DNA from: Actinomadura sp. CNU-125
Lineage (GTDB): Bacteria > Actinomycetota > Actinomycetes > Streptosporangiales > Streptosporangiaceae
Assembly (NCBI RefSeq): GCF_001942465.1
Contig: NZ_MKJY01000543.1
Coordinates: forward strand, 1 to 43,561
Length of the DNA: 43,561 nucleotides
Reading direction: 5' to 3'
The position numbers and the translations under genes were made by a program. Shown here piece by piece: positions 25,522-35,286 of the stretch (position 1 is its first letter; the number at the start of each line of letters is the position of its first letter). The notes beneath the pieces were generated by a model. The model saw nothing but the letters and a program-made list of their open reading frames with translations, was not told the origin of the DNA and did not search any database.

Positions 25522-25561
25522 GCGCCTCCGGCCCCGCAGCCCGCGGACGTCGAGGTCGACA

Positions 25562-25583
25562 AAACTAACCAGGTGGTAGGTTT
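25562..25583. promoter_or_regulatory. Operator of the GH1 gene, same as in front of the importer
   Basis: Imperfect palindrome AAAC-TA-ACCAGGTGGT-AG-GTTT, 32 bases before the GH1 GTG. The surrounding 28 bases, through TTTTGCTCGG, are almost identical to the reverse complement of 30008-30036, the tetR/importer intergenic site. This implies the same TetR regulator controls both. Confidence 0.75.
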
Positions 25584-25614
25584 TGCTCGGCAGCGGCGAA
25601 CGAGGAGGACGAAC

Positions 25615-26777
25615 GTGGGCTTTCCGGACGGGTTCCTGTGGGGCGCGGCGACCAGCCCCCACCAGACCGAGGGCAACAACGTCGCCAGCGACTTCTGGGC
25701 GCTGGAGAATCGGCCGGACGGGTTCCTGCCGGAGCGGAGCGGCGACGCGTGCGACTCCTACCACCGGTGGCCGGACGACCTCGACATCGTCCGCGACCTC
25801 GGCCTGAACGCCTACCGGTTCGGCATCGAGTGGGCGCGGATCGAGCCCGTCGAGGGGCGGGTCTCGCGGGCCGCGCTGGCGCACTACCGGCGCGTCGTCG
25901 AGGGGTGCCTGGAGCGGGGGCTCACGCCCGTCGTGACGCTGCACCACTTCACGAGCCCGCTGTGGTTCGCCAAGGCCGGGGGCTGGACGGCCGACGGCGC
26001 GGTCGAGCGGTTCCGGCGGTACGTGCGGGCGGTCCGGCCGATCCTCGACGGGGTGCCGTGGGTGTGCACGATCAACGAGCCGAACATGCTCGCGATGATG
26101 GCGAACATGGTGAAGCGCGAGGAACGCAGCGAGAACGTCGCGGGCGCCATGCCGCCGCCCGACCCGGCCGTCGCGGACGCGCTGACCGCCGCGCACCGTG
26201 CCGCGAGCGCGGAACTCGGGCCGCTGAAGTCCGGGTGGACGATCGCGAACCAGAACTTCGAGGCGGTCGGCGGCGCGGAGGCCGAACGGGACGAGTGGGC
26301 CCGGTCGCGCGAGGACCGCTTCCTCGACGCGGCGCGCGGCGACGACTTCGTCGGCGTGCAGGCGTACACGCGGGTGCGGATCGGACGGGACGGCGCCCTG
26401 CCGGAACCCGACGGCGTGCGGCGCACGCTGACCGGCTGGGAGTTCTACCCGGCGGCGCTCGGCAACGCGGTGCGGCACACGGCGGAGCGGGTGCCCGGGG
26501 TGCCGATCCTCGTGACGGAGAACGGCATCGCGACCCGGGACGACGCCGAGCGGATCGAGTACACGCGGGGCGCGCTGGAGGGCCTGCGAGCGGCGCTGGC
26601 CGACGGCGCGACGTCCGCGGGTACCTGCACTGGTCGCTGCTCGACAACTACGAGTGGGGCACGTACGCGCCGACGTTCGGGCTGGTCGCGGTCGACCGGG
26701 ACACGTTCGCCCGCACCGTGAAGCCGAGCGCACGATGGCTGGGCGACGTCGCGCGCACGAACGACGTCCCGGCGTAG
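25615..26777 (+). pseudogene. GH1 family beta-glycosidase, one-base frameshift
   Basis: About 388 residues from GTG 25615 (GAGGAGG six bases upstream). The start GFPDGFLWGAATSPHQTEG is the GH1 signature; the acid/base Glu155 lies in CTINEPN and the nucleophile Glu302 in LVTENG. Near 26609 one base is missing; the other frame resumes DVRGYLHWSLLDNYEWGTY, the conserved C-terminal GH1 strand, and runs to 26777. The protein is shorter than classical 440-480-residue members, like compact actinomycete forms. It should cleave beta-glucosides or related disaccharides inside the cell. The operator in its promoter ties it to the TetR, GH3 and Opp-type importer genes downstream. Confidence 0.86.
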
Positions 26778-26788
26778 TCGCGCGGTTC

Positions 26789-26960
26789 AGGCGGGCTCGC
26801 GGGTGTAGGTGAGGAAGATCGCGCCGCTGTCCGTCACCGTGGGGGCAGGCGTCGGCTGCCCCCGGCCTTGAGCTCGATCTCGTAGGTGTTGCGGCCTTCC
26901 AGGCCTGTGTCGAAGCGGGTGCCCGGATCTGTGACGCCCAGAGCCTCCCGCGCCGGGCCC
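26789..26960 (-). pseudogene. Possible gene remnant (C-terminal fragment)
   Basis: Reading the minus strand, fragments LGVTDPGTRFDTGLEGRNT and YEIELK, then in another frame VTDSGAIFLTYTREPA before TGA at 26789, look like the end of a beta-rich protein. No start is seen, and the frame breaks at the hairpin at 26841-26863. The family is not recognised. It could also be chance coding-like sequence. Confidence 0.3.
26841..26863. terminator. Hairpin after GH1
   Basis: Arms GGGGGCAG and CTGCCCCC with a seven-base loop, 64 bases past the GH1 stop. Plausible terminator without U-tract. Confidence 0.45.
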
Positions 26961-26991
26961 GGAGCGGCCTTGCGGGAGGCCGGTGGCCGGA

Positions 26992-27025
26992 GGGGGCCGG
27001 CCGCGGCGCGGTGCGGCCGGCCCCC
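26992..27025. terminator. Hairpin terminator after GH3
   Basis: Perfect 13-base arms GGGGGCCGGCCGC and GCGGCCGGCCCCC around an eight-base loop, five bases beyond the GH3 stop (minus strand). Confidence 0.72.
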
Positions 27026-27029
27026 GGTC

Positions 27030-29236
27030 TCACGAGGTCTCGGACTCTACGGCGGTGACGAGCTCGTCCACGACGTCGCCGGACAGGCCGATCCCGAACG
27101 TGCTGAACTTCGCCAGAGGGATTCCCCGGGCGAGTGCCAGCAATGCGGGCGAACCGCCCGAGGTGAAGCCGCCGGCGTCGCGCAGCCGCGACTTCAGCAC
27201 CCGCGAGCCGACGGGGTGGTCGAGCCACTCGCCGAGCGTGGACATGCGCCCGAGCGCGGTGACGTGGCCGTCCCCGGGCGTGGACAGTTCGGTGCGAAGG
27301 CGGATGTCTCTGGACGAGGCGCCGATCTCGACCGCGAAGGTGCCCGCGTCGACGCGCCAGCCGCCGCGCGACGGGGACCACTGCGCGACGTCCCGTCCGG
27401 TGAGCTCGAACCGGACGCGCGAGCGCTCGCCCGGCGCCAGCTCGATCTTCGCGAATCCGCGCAGCTCGTGCCGGGGGCGCGTGGGGAGTGCCTCGTCGAA
27501 CGCGACGTACAGCTGGACGACCTCGTGGGCCGTCCGGTCGCCGACGTTCGCGACCGTCGCCTCGACCGTCCACTCGTTCGCGCCGGTCTCGCGGGCGCGA
27601 GGTCGGAGTACTCGAACCGCGTGTAGGACAGGCCGTGCCCGAACGGGTAGGCGACGTCGAGGCCGAGCGTGTCGTAGTGGCGGTAGCCCACGAACCGTCC
27701 CTCGCCGTACCCGACGCGTCCGTCCGCACCGGGGAAGTGGAGGTGGGACGGGACGTCGGCGAGCCGGTTCGGGATCGTCTCGGTGAGCCGCCCGGACGGG
27801 CTGTGCGCGCCCAGCAGGATGTCGGCGATCGCGGAACCGCCCGCCTGGCCGGGCAGCCACCCCTCCAGGACGGCCCCGGCGGCGTCCTGCCAGTCGGCGA
27901 CCGCGACGACGCCGCCGTTGGCGAGGACGGCGACGACCCGCGGGCACACGCCCGCGACCCGGCGGAGCAGGTCGGTCTGGACGGCGGGCAGGTCGATGGT
28001 GGTGCGGTCGAAGCCTTCGGACTCGGCCTCGTCGGGCAGGCCGAGGACGACGACGGCGACGTCGGCGGCCGAGGCGGCGGCGACGGCCTCGGCGGCGAGG
28101 GACGCGTCGGGCTCGCCGTCCAGCCGGTATCCGGCGGCGAACGCGGCGTCGATGCGTTCGCGCAGGGCGTCCCACGCGCTGTCGAGGCGGGTCGGGACGA
28201 CGTGGGAGCTGCCGTGGCCCTGGTAGCGGGGGGTGCGGGCGAGTTCGCCGACGACGGCGACGCGGCCCGGGTCCGCCAGCGGGAGCACGCCGTCGTTCTT
28301 CAGCAGGACGATCGAGCCGCGTGCGGCCTCGCGCGCGAGTTCGTGGTGCTCGTCGACGTCCCAGCCGTCGAACCGTTCGGCGTCCCGAACCCGGCCGGCG
28401 AGGGCGGTCACGCGGTCGGCGGCGCCGGTGACGGCGTCCTCGGCGAGGCGGCCCGCGCGGACGGCGGCGACGACCTCGTGGTCGGTGCGGGTGGGCGGCA
28501 TCTCGAGGTCGAGCCCGGCGGCGAGGGCGGCGGCGCGGTCGTTGACGGCGCCCCAGTCGGAGACGACGACGCCGTCGAAGCCCCATTCCCCGCGCAGGAC
28601 GTCGGTGAGCAGCCAGTGGTTCTCGCTCGCGTACACCCCGTTGATCTTGTTGTAGGAGGACATCACCATGAACGGGGCGGCGGTCCGGACGATGTGCTCG
28701 AACGCGGGCAGGTAGATCTCGCGGAGCGTCTGCTCGTCGACGTCCGCGCTGACCCGCATACGGTCGGTCTCCTGGTTGTTGACCGCGAAGTGCTTGACGC
28801 ACGCGCCGATGCCGCGCGACTGGATCCCGGCGACGAGCGCGGCCCCCATGACGCCGCTCACGTGCGGGTCCTCGGAGAAGTACTCGAAGTTGCGGCCGCA
28901 CAGCGGCGACCGCTTGATGTTGACGCCGGGGCCGAGGAGCACGTCGGCGCCGAGCGCGGACGCCTCGCGGGCGAGGGCCGCGCCGACGCGGCGGGCCAGG
29001 TCGGCGTCCCAGGAGGAGCCGAGCGCGACGGCCGGGGGGAAACAGGTCGCGGGGACGCTGTCGGTCAGGCCGAGCGCGTCGCCGGATCCCTTGCGCTGGC
29101 GGCGGACGCCGTGCGGGCCGTCCGCGAGGGTGATCGAGGGGACGTCCCGCACCTGCTCGGTGCGCCAGGTGTCGCGGCCCGAGGTGAGCGACGCCCGCTC
29201 CTCCAGGGTGAGGGGTTCACGGTCGGTCTGTGTCAT
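27030..29236 (-). pseudogene. GH3 family beta-glucosidase, one-base frameshift
   Basis: About 735 residues. The N-terminal barrel shows LADGPHGVRRQ, LLGPGVNIKRSPLCGRNFEY, CVKHFAVNNQE and the nucleophile Asp227 in VVVSDWGAVND. The second sandwich domain has GSIVLLKNDGVLPL and YGEGRFVGYRHYD. Near 27597 one base is missing after YSDLA; the other frame continues ETGANEWTVEATVANVG, the fibronectin III-like domain, and a C-terminal extension ending VESETS. ATG 29236 has AAAGGA six bases upstream and overlaps the end of tetR by 20 bases. No signal peptide, so it acts in the cytoplasm on imported beta-glucosides. The N-terminal part alone (to 27194) would lack the last domain. Confidence 0.88.
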
Positions 29237-29948
29237 GCGGTTCCTTTGCGGGCGGGACGGGCGAGGACGGTTCGGACGTCGCGGGCGTCGGCGGCGCGGG
29301 CTCCGCGGACAGTTCGAGGGTGAGCCCGAGCTGGCGGAGGAACGCGACGACGGACGCGTGCATGTCGACGGCCTCGGGTTCGAGGAGCCACTGCGTCTGC
29401 AGGCCGTCCATGAGGGCGAGGAACTGCCCGGCGACGATGCCCGCGTCGTGGTGCAGGGGCGGGTCGGGCCGTGCGAACAGGTCGGCGAACGCCCTGGTGA
29501 GCGCTTCGCGGAGCACCCGGTAGCGCTGGACGAAGTAGTCGTGCGCAGGATGCTCGGGGTCGGCGGCCTCGCCGGAGATCTTGACGTAGAGGCCGACCAT
29601 GCCGGGGGTGGCCATGTTCCGGTGGACGATCCGGACGATCGCGTCCAGCAGCGCCTCGGGACGTTCGCCGGCGTCGGGGGCCCACAGCAGTGCGGCGTCG
29701 GCGCGGTCGCGGCGGCCGAGCACCTTGATCAGCACGTCCTCCTTGCCGGGGAAGTGGTGCAGCAGTCCCGCGTGGGTGAGCCCGGCGTGCGCGGCGATGT
29801 CGCGCAGGGAGACGGCGTGGAACCCGGACCGGGAGAACAGCTCGGTGGCCGCGTCGAGGATCGTCGCGCGGGTGCGCTCGCCCTTCGTGGGCCCCTTGCG
29901 GTCGGTTTTCCGGCCGCCGGACGCCCGTCGCGGGGTCTGTTCGCTCAT
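29217..29948 (-). CDS. TetR-family regulator of the beta-glucoside locus
   Basis: 243 residues. HTH: TILDAATELFSRSGFHAVSL, then RDIAAHAGLTHAGLLHHF (residues about 28-70), followed by a helical sensor domain with MDGLQTQWLLEPEAVDMH, and a Pro/Ser-rich tail. Basic residues precede the HTH. It is the first gene of a tetR-GH3 operon. It faces the importer operon across a spacer that contains a 22-base operator repeated in front of GH1, so it most likely represses all three units until a sugar or its phosphate binds. Most actinomycete beta-glucoside regulators are LacI-type, which makes a TetR here worth noting. Confidence 0.88.
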   Translation of the reverse strand: MSEQTPRRASGGRKTDRKGPTKGERTRATILDAATELFSRSGFHAVSLRDIAAHAGLTHAGLLHHFPGKEDVLIKVLGRRDRADAALLWAPDAGERPEALLDAIVRIVHRNMATPGMVGLYVKISGEAADPEHPAHDYFVQRYRVLREALTRAFADLFARPDPPLHHDAGIVAGQFLALMDGLQTQWLLEPEAVDMHASVVAFLRQLGLTLELSAEPAPPTPATSEPSSPVPPAKEPHDTDRP

Positions 29949-30014
29949 GGTGCGGGCCTTCCTGGGATGTCGGGCTGGGCGGGTTCATCCTTCAGCGCAT
30001 CCTTTGACCGAGCA

Positions 30015-30036
30015 AAACCTACCACGTGGTTAGTTT
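30015..30036. promoter_or_regulatory. TetR operator between tetR-GH3 and importer operons
   Basis: Palindrome AAAC-CT-ACCACGTGGT-TA-GTTT; 20 of 22 bases are symmetric, with an exact ACCACGTGGT core. A near-identical inverted copy lies at 25562-25583. Its place, 67 bases before tetR and 75 before the binding-protein gene, suits control in both directions. Confidence 0.78.
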
Positions 30037-30110
30037 CGCATGTATGCTCACCGGCACCCCGGCGGCACCTCCGCTGAACACGGCCGTTGCGCCCGGAGAA
30101 CGGAGTAGCG

Positions 30111-31643
30111 ATGAAGAAGATCCCGAGAGGCGTCGCGGCCCTCGCGGCGTGCGCCGCGGCGGCGGCCGCGCTCACCGCGTGCGGCGGTTCCGGCGGTGAG
30201 GACGGCTCGTCCGACTCCCTCACCGTGGCGACGATGACGCTCCCGCAGAGCCTCGACCCCAAGGACGCCGCGGGCAGCGCGATGCCGTTCTTCCAGGCGG
30301 CCTACGACACGCTCGTCAAGCGCGAACCGGACGGGACCTACAGCCCGATGCTCGCCACGAAGTGGGAGTACGGCGAGGACCGGACCGAGCTGACGCTCAC
30401 GCTGCGCGACGACGTGAAGTTCGACGACGGCACGCCGTTCGACGCGTCCGCCGTGAAGGCGAACATGGAGCGGTTCGCGAAGGGCGGCGGCGGGATGGCC
30501 AAGACGCTGGCCGACGTCGAGAAGATCGAGGTCGCCGACGCCGCACACGTCGTGCTGCACCTCAAGCAGCCGAACCCCGCGATGCTGTTCTACCTGAGCG
30601 ACGCCGCCGGGCTCATGGCCAACCCGGCCAGGTTCGACGACGCGGGCGACCCGCTGAAGACGAAGCCGGACGGCACCGGCCCCTACGACCTCGACTCCGG
30701 CAAGACGGCCATCGGCACCAAGTGGACGTACACTGCCGACACCGGCTACTGGGGCACGAAGCTTCCGTACAAGGAGCTGACGTTCCGGTACTTCGACAAC
30801 GAGACCGCGATCGTCAACGGGCTCAAGACCGGGCAGGTCGACGCGGCCGTCCTGCAGACCGCGAACGCGCAGGCCCGCGTCGAGAAGGACCCGGGCGTCG
30901 AGACGAAGAAGCAGGAGTTCGACTTCCAGGGCATCCTGCTGTTCGACCGCGGCGGCGAGATCGCGCCCGCGCTGGCCGAGCCGAAGGTGCGGCAGGCGCT
31001 GAACTACGCGATCGACCGCAAGACGATGCTCGACAAGATCCGGCAGGGACGCGGCGAGGCGACGAGCCAGATCTTCGGCACCGAAAGCGTCGCGTTCCAG
31101 GAGGAACTCGACTCGTACTACTCCTACGACCCGGCGAAGGCGAAGCGGCTCCTCAAGGAGGCCGGGTACGCGGACGGCTTCGAGCTGAAGCTGCCGCGCA
31201 TCTCCGCGATCGTCCCGGACGCGCTCGCCTCGTCCCTCCAGACGTACTTCGAGGCGATCGGCGTCGAACTGACCTGGGACGACATGGACCAGTCGGCCGT
31301 CCGGCGCATCTTCACCGACCGCGAGTACCCCGGCATGGTGATGAACATGGGCCAGTCGGCCAACGACTGGGTCGCGATCGGTGAGCTGGTGCTGCCCAGT
31401 ACCTTCAACTTCTTCGGCACCACCGACGGCACCGTGCAGAAGCTCCTGCCGCAGATCGCCGGGACCGCCGCGAAGGACGCCGAGGCGCAGCTCCACGAAC
31501 TGAACCGGCACCTCGTGGAAGAAGCCTGGTTCGTCCCGTTCTATCGGCTGTCGTACCTGCACGTGTCGGACGGCGGCGTGACGATCGAGCCGCAGTCCGG
31601 CATGGCCCTGCCGTCGATCTACAACTACGCGCCCGCCGGATGA
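30111..31643 (+). CDS. ABC transporter substrate-binding lipoprotein (Opp/Dpp type)
   Basis: 510 residues, SBP_bac_5 family. A lipoprotein signal ends LTAC with Cys24 as the lipidated residue, followed by a Gly/Ser/Asp linker. Family marks: TLPQSLDPKDAAGSA, LTLTLRDDVKFDDGTPFDA, KVRQALNYAIDRKTM and YDPAKAKRLLKEAGYADG. ATG 30111 follows GGAG. It delivers an oligopeptide or, given GH1 and GH3 next door, a beta-linked oligosaccharide to the permeases downstream; Opp-type importers for cello-oligosaccharides are known. It heads the importer operon and overlaps the next frame at ATGA (31640). Confidence 0.92.
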   Translation: MKKIPRGVAALAACAAAAAALTACGGSGGEDGSSDSLTVATMTLPQSLDPKDAAGSAMPFFQAAYDTLVKREPDGTYSPMLATKWEYGEDRTELTLTLRDDVKFDDGTPFDASAVKANMERFAKGGGGMAKTLADVEKIEVADAAHVVLHLKQPNPAMLFYLSDAAGLMANPARFDDAGDPLKTKPDGTGPYDLDSGKTAIGTKWTYTADTGYWGTKLPYKELTFRYFDNETAIVNGLKTGQVDAAVLQTANAQARVEKDPGVETKKQEFDFQGILLFDRGGEIAPALAEPKVRQALNYAIDRKTMLDKIRQGRGEATSQIFGTESVAFQEELDSYYSYDPAKAKRLLKEAGYADGFELKLPRISAIVPDALASSLQTYFEAIGVELTWDDMDQSAVRRIFTDREYPGMVMNMGQSANDWVAIGELVLPSTFNFFGTTDGTVQKLLPQIAGTAAKDAEAQLHELNRHLVEEAWFVPFYRLSYLHVSDGGVTIEPQSGMALPSIYNYAPAG

Positions 31644-31726
31644 CGGCGCGGGACGCCGGACGGCCCGCTCCCCGACCGGCGTCCCCCGTGCCCCGGCCAC
31701 CCTCCCGACCACAGAAGCCGAGTCAC

Positions 31727-32668
31727 ATGCTGAGCTTCGTACTGCGCAGGATCGCGGCTGGCGTCGTGCTCCTGTTCGTGATCTCCGTCCTGTCCTATCT
31801 GCTCCTGTCGATCCCCGACAACGACGTGGGCCGCCAACTCCTGGGCAACCGTGCCGCGCAGGATCTCGTGGACGCCAAGAACGCCGAACTGGGGCTCGAC
31901 CGTCCCGTCCTCGTCCAGTACGCCGACTGGCTCGCGCACGCGCTGCGCGGCGACTTCGGCACGTCGTGGTTCACCGGCGAGGACGTCCTGCGGTCCATCA
32001 CCACGCGGCTGCCCGTCACCCTCAGCCTGATGGTCGGCGTGACGCTCGTCAGCGCCGTCCTGTCGCTGCTGTTCGGCGTGTGGGCCGGTGTCCGGCGCGG
32101 GCCGATCGACCGGTTCGTCCAGATCCTGGGCGTCGTCGGGTACGCGCTGCCGGGCTTCCTGGTCACCCTCGTGATCGTCGTGGTGTTCGCGGTGAAGCTG
32201 GGCTGGTTCCCCGCGATCGGCTACGTCGGGTTCACCGAGTCGCCGTCCGGCTGGCTGTCCACGGTGACGCTGCCGATCGCGTCGCTGTCGGTCGCCGCCG
32301 TCGCGGGCGTCTCCCAGCAGGTGCGCGGCGCCGTCATCGACGTGCTCCGGCAGGACTACGTCCGGACGCTGCGCGCGCGCGGCCTGCCGCCCGGCCGGAT
32401 CCTGTTCCGGCACGTGCTGCGCAACGCGGCGGCGCCGCCGCTGACCGTCCTCGGGCTGCAGTTCGTCGGGATGCTCGGCGGCGCGGTGCTGGTCGAGCAG
32501 ATCTTCGGCCTGCCCGGCATCGGCAGCATGACCGTCACCTACACCACCCGCGGCGACATCCCGATGATCATGGCGATCGTGCTGTTCACGGTGGTCGGCG
32601 TCATCGCGGTGAACCTGCTGGTGGACGTCCTGATCGGCTGGCTCGACCCGAAGGCGAGGACGGCGTGA
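31727..32668 (+). CDS. ABC transporter permease (DppB-like)
   Basis: 313 residues from ATG 31727, the usual family start (MLSFVLRRIAAGVVLL). An in-frame ATG at 31640 overlaps the upstream stop and would add 29 Pro/Arg-rich residues; which is used is unsettled. Six membrane segments are visible, with the large periplasmic loop before LPVTLSLMVGVTLVSAVLS. The EAA-type coupling loop lies near DYVRTLRARGLPPGRILF. The C-terminal VLVEQIFGLPGIGSM is characteristic. It forms the pore with the permease half of the next gene, whose GTG overlaps its stop by four bases. Confidence 0.9.
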   Translation: MLSFVLRRIAAGVVLLFVISVLSYLLLSIPDNDVGRQLLGNRAAQDLVDAKNAELGLDRPVLVQYADWLAHALRGDFGTSWFTGEDVLRSITTRLPVTLSLMVGVTLVSAVLSLLFGVWAGVRRGPIDRFVQILGVVGYALPGFLVTLVIVVVFAVKLGWFPAIGYVGFTESPSGWLSTVTLPIASLSVAAVAGVSQQVRGAVIDVLRQDYVRTLRARGLPPGRILFRHVLRNAAAPPLTVLGLQFVGMLGGAVLVEQIFGLPGIGSMTVTYTTRGDIPMIMAIVLFTVVGVIAVNLLVDVLIGWLDPKARTA

Positions 32669-34421
32669 GCGAGACGACCGTGCACAAGGCGCCCGCCGCC
32701 CGGCGGCCCCGCGGCGGCGGCGCGCCGCGGCGGCTGCTGCGCAACCCGCTCGGCCTGATCCCGGCGATCGTCCTCGCGGTCATCGTCGTCGCGGTGCTGT
32801 TCGCGCCCGTCCTCAGCCCGCAGGACCCGAACACCGCCGACCTCGCCGACTCCTTCGGCGGCGCCGCCCCCGGGCACCCCCTCGGCTTCGACTCCGCCGG
32901 GCGCGACCTGCTGTCCCGGCTGCTGCACGGCGGCCGGTTCACCCTCGGCGGCGCGGTCATCGCACTGCTCGTCGCGCTCGCGCTCGGCGTCCCGTCCGGG
33001 CTGCTCGCCGGATACCGGGGCGGACGGTTCGACGCCGCGGCGAACTGGACCGTCGACCTCGTCATGGCGCTGCCCGCGATGGTCGTGCTGCTGGCGTCCC
33101 GCGCGATCCTCGGCAACACGGTGTGGGTGCTGATGGTCGTCCTCGGCGTGCTGGTCGCGCCGAGCTTCTTCCGGCTGGTGCGCGGCATCGTCGCGGGCGT
33201 GCGCGGCGAACTGTACGTGGACGCCGCGAAGGTGTCGGGCCTCACCGACCTGCGGATCGTCGCGCGGCACGTGCTCATCGTCGTCCGCGCGCCGATCATC
33301 ATCCAGATCGCGCTCGTCGCCGGGCTCGCGATCGGGCTGCAGGCCGGGCTGGAGTTCCTCGGCATCGGCAGCGGCGACACCCCGACCTGGGGCGCGATGC
33401 TGAACGAGGCGTTCCAGAACATGGAGCGGGCCCCCGCGATGATCGTGTGGCCGGGGCTCGCGCTCGGGCTGACCAGCGCGTCCCTGGTGCTGCTCGCGGG
33501 CGCGCTGCGGGACGCGCTGGAGGACCGCGGCGACCGTCCGGCCGAACGCCCGCGCAAGGCCCCGGCGGCCACGGCCCCACCGGCGGACGCGGACGCGTCC
33601 GAGCGCGCCGACCTGCTGTCGGTCCGGGGGCTCGCCGTCTCCTACGGGACGAACGAGGTCGTGCACGGCATCGACCTGGACGTCCGCGCGGGCGAGATCG
33701 TCGGGCTCGTCGGCGAGTCGGGGTCGGGCAAGTCGCAGACCGCGTTCTCGATCCTCGGGATCCTGCCCGAGGGCGGGCGCGTCAGCGGCGGCAGCGTCAC
33801 CGTGCGGGGACGCGAGACCGTCGGGCTCCCCGAACGCGAGCACCGCGCGCTGCGCGGCGGCGTCGTCGCGTACGTCCCGCAGGAACCGATGAGCAACCTC
33901 GACCCGTCGTTCACGATCGCGCGCAACTCGTCGAGCCGATGCGGTACAAGCTGGGCATATCGAAGGCGGAGGCGAAGCGGCGCGCCCTCGACCTGCTGCG
34001 GCAGGTCGAGATCCCCGACCCCGAGCGGACGTACGGTTCGTACCCGCACGAGATCTCGGGCGGCATGGCGCAGCGCGTCCTCATCGCGGGCGCGATGTCC
34101 TGCGACCCCGAACTGCTCATCGCGGACGAGCCGACCACCGCCCTCGACGTGCTGGTGCAGGCCGAGGTCCTCGGCCTCCTCCGCCGCCTGCAGGCCGAAC
34201 GCGGACTCGGCGTCCTGCTCGTCACGCACAACCTCGGCGTCGTCGCCGACCTGTGCGACCGCGTCGGCGTGATGCACGACGGACGCATCGTCGAGGCGGG
34301 CCCCGTCGAGCGGGTGCTGGGCGAGCCCGCCGAACCGTACACGCGCCGCCTGCTCGAAGCCGTCCTGGACGACGTCCCGGCCCGCGGCCCGTGGCGTCCC
34401 GCGCAGAAGGAGCCGACGTGA
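32665..34421 (+). pseudogene. Fused ABC permease-ATPase (DppC-DppD), one-base frameshift
   Basis: About 585 residues. The first 290 form a DppC-like permease (NPLGLIPAIVLAVIVVAVLF, HPLGFDSAGRDLLSRLLHG, EAA loop at YVDAAKVSGLTDLRIVARH). A Pro/Ala-rich linker leads to a DppD-like ATPase with Walker A GESGSGKS (Lys356), then YVPQEPMSNLDPSF. Near 33923 one base is missing; the other frame continues QLVEPMRYKLGISKAEAKRR, the signature ISGGMAQRV and Walker B LLIADEPTTALD. Such fusions are known in actinomycetes. It pairs with the separate DppF-like ATPase downstream (GTGA overlap). As written the protein would stop before its signature motif. Confidence 0.86.
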
Positions 34422-35262
34422 CCGACGAAGCCGTGACCGACGAACATCTGCTCGCCGTCGAGGACCTTCGGGTGTCCTTCCCCGGCAAGGGCTTCCGGGC
34501 GCCGCGCAACGAGGTACTGAAGGGCGTGTCGCTGCACGTCAGGCCGGGTGAGACGCTCGGCATGGTCGGCGGTTCGGGCTCCGGGAAGACGACGATCGGA
34601 CGCGCCGTCCTCGGGCTCGTCCCCGTCGCGTCCGGCACGATCACGTTCGCCGGGGAACGCATCGAGCACGCCTCCGCGAGGCGGCGGCGACGGCTCAGCC
34701 GGGACGTCCAGGTCGTGTTCCAGGACCCGTACACCTCGCTGAACCCGTCCCTGGCCATCGGCGACACCCTCGCCGAGCCGCTCCTGGCGCAGGGCACCGG
34801 CCGCCGCGACGCCCGCCGCCGGGTCGGCGACCTGCTGGACCGCGTGCACCTGCCGTCCGACGCCGCCGCCCGGCTGCCCCGCGAGTTCTCCGGCGGCCAG
34901 CGGCAGCGCGTCGCGATCGCCCGCGCGCTCGCGATCGGCCCGAAGCTGATCGTGTGCGACGAGCCCGTCTCCGCGCTCGACCTCACCACCCAGCGGACCG
35001 TCCTGGACCTCCTGCTCGAAATCCAGGAGCGGACGGGCGTCGCGTACCTGTTCGTCTCGCACGACCTCGCGGTCGTCCGCTTCGTGAGCCACCGCGTCGC
35101 GGTGCTGCACGGCGGCGAGATCGTCGAGACGGGCGACGCCGCGCAGGTCACCGGCGACCCGCGGCACCCGTACACGCGCGACCTCCTGCTGTCCGGCGCC
35201 GTCGCGGACGTCGCCGCGCAGCGCGCGCGGCGCGCGGCGTCGAGCGCGAACGCGCGTCCTGA
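34418..35262 (+). CDS. ABC transporter ATP-binding protein (DppF-like)
   Basis: About 281 residues from GTG 34418. Walker A GGSGSGKTT (Lys57), Q-loop VVFQDPYTSLNPSL, signature [15 protein letters not shown], Walker B LIVCDEPVSALD, switch His in VSHDLAVVRF, and the oligopeptide-transporter end RHPYTRDLLLSG. It energises the importer with the fused ATPase. The true C-terminus is uncertain. In the main frame no stop occurs until 35614, which would run antisense through the whole end of the response-regulator gene. A one-base slip in the GC repeat at about 35220-35240 gives a stop at 35262, which I prefer. Confidence 0.87.
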
Positions 35263-35286
35263 CGTCCGTCCGGCTCGGGGTCGGCT

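Noticed and set aside
23218..27729. A continuous open frame of about 1500 codons on the minus strand
   Set aside because: Only its end (to 24792) is the FAD oxidase; the rest runs antisense through GH1 and other genes and has no domain likeness.
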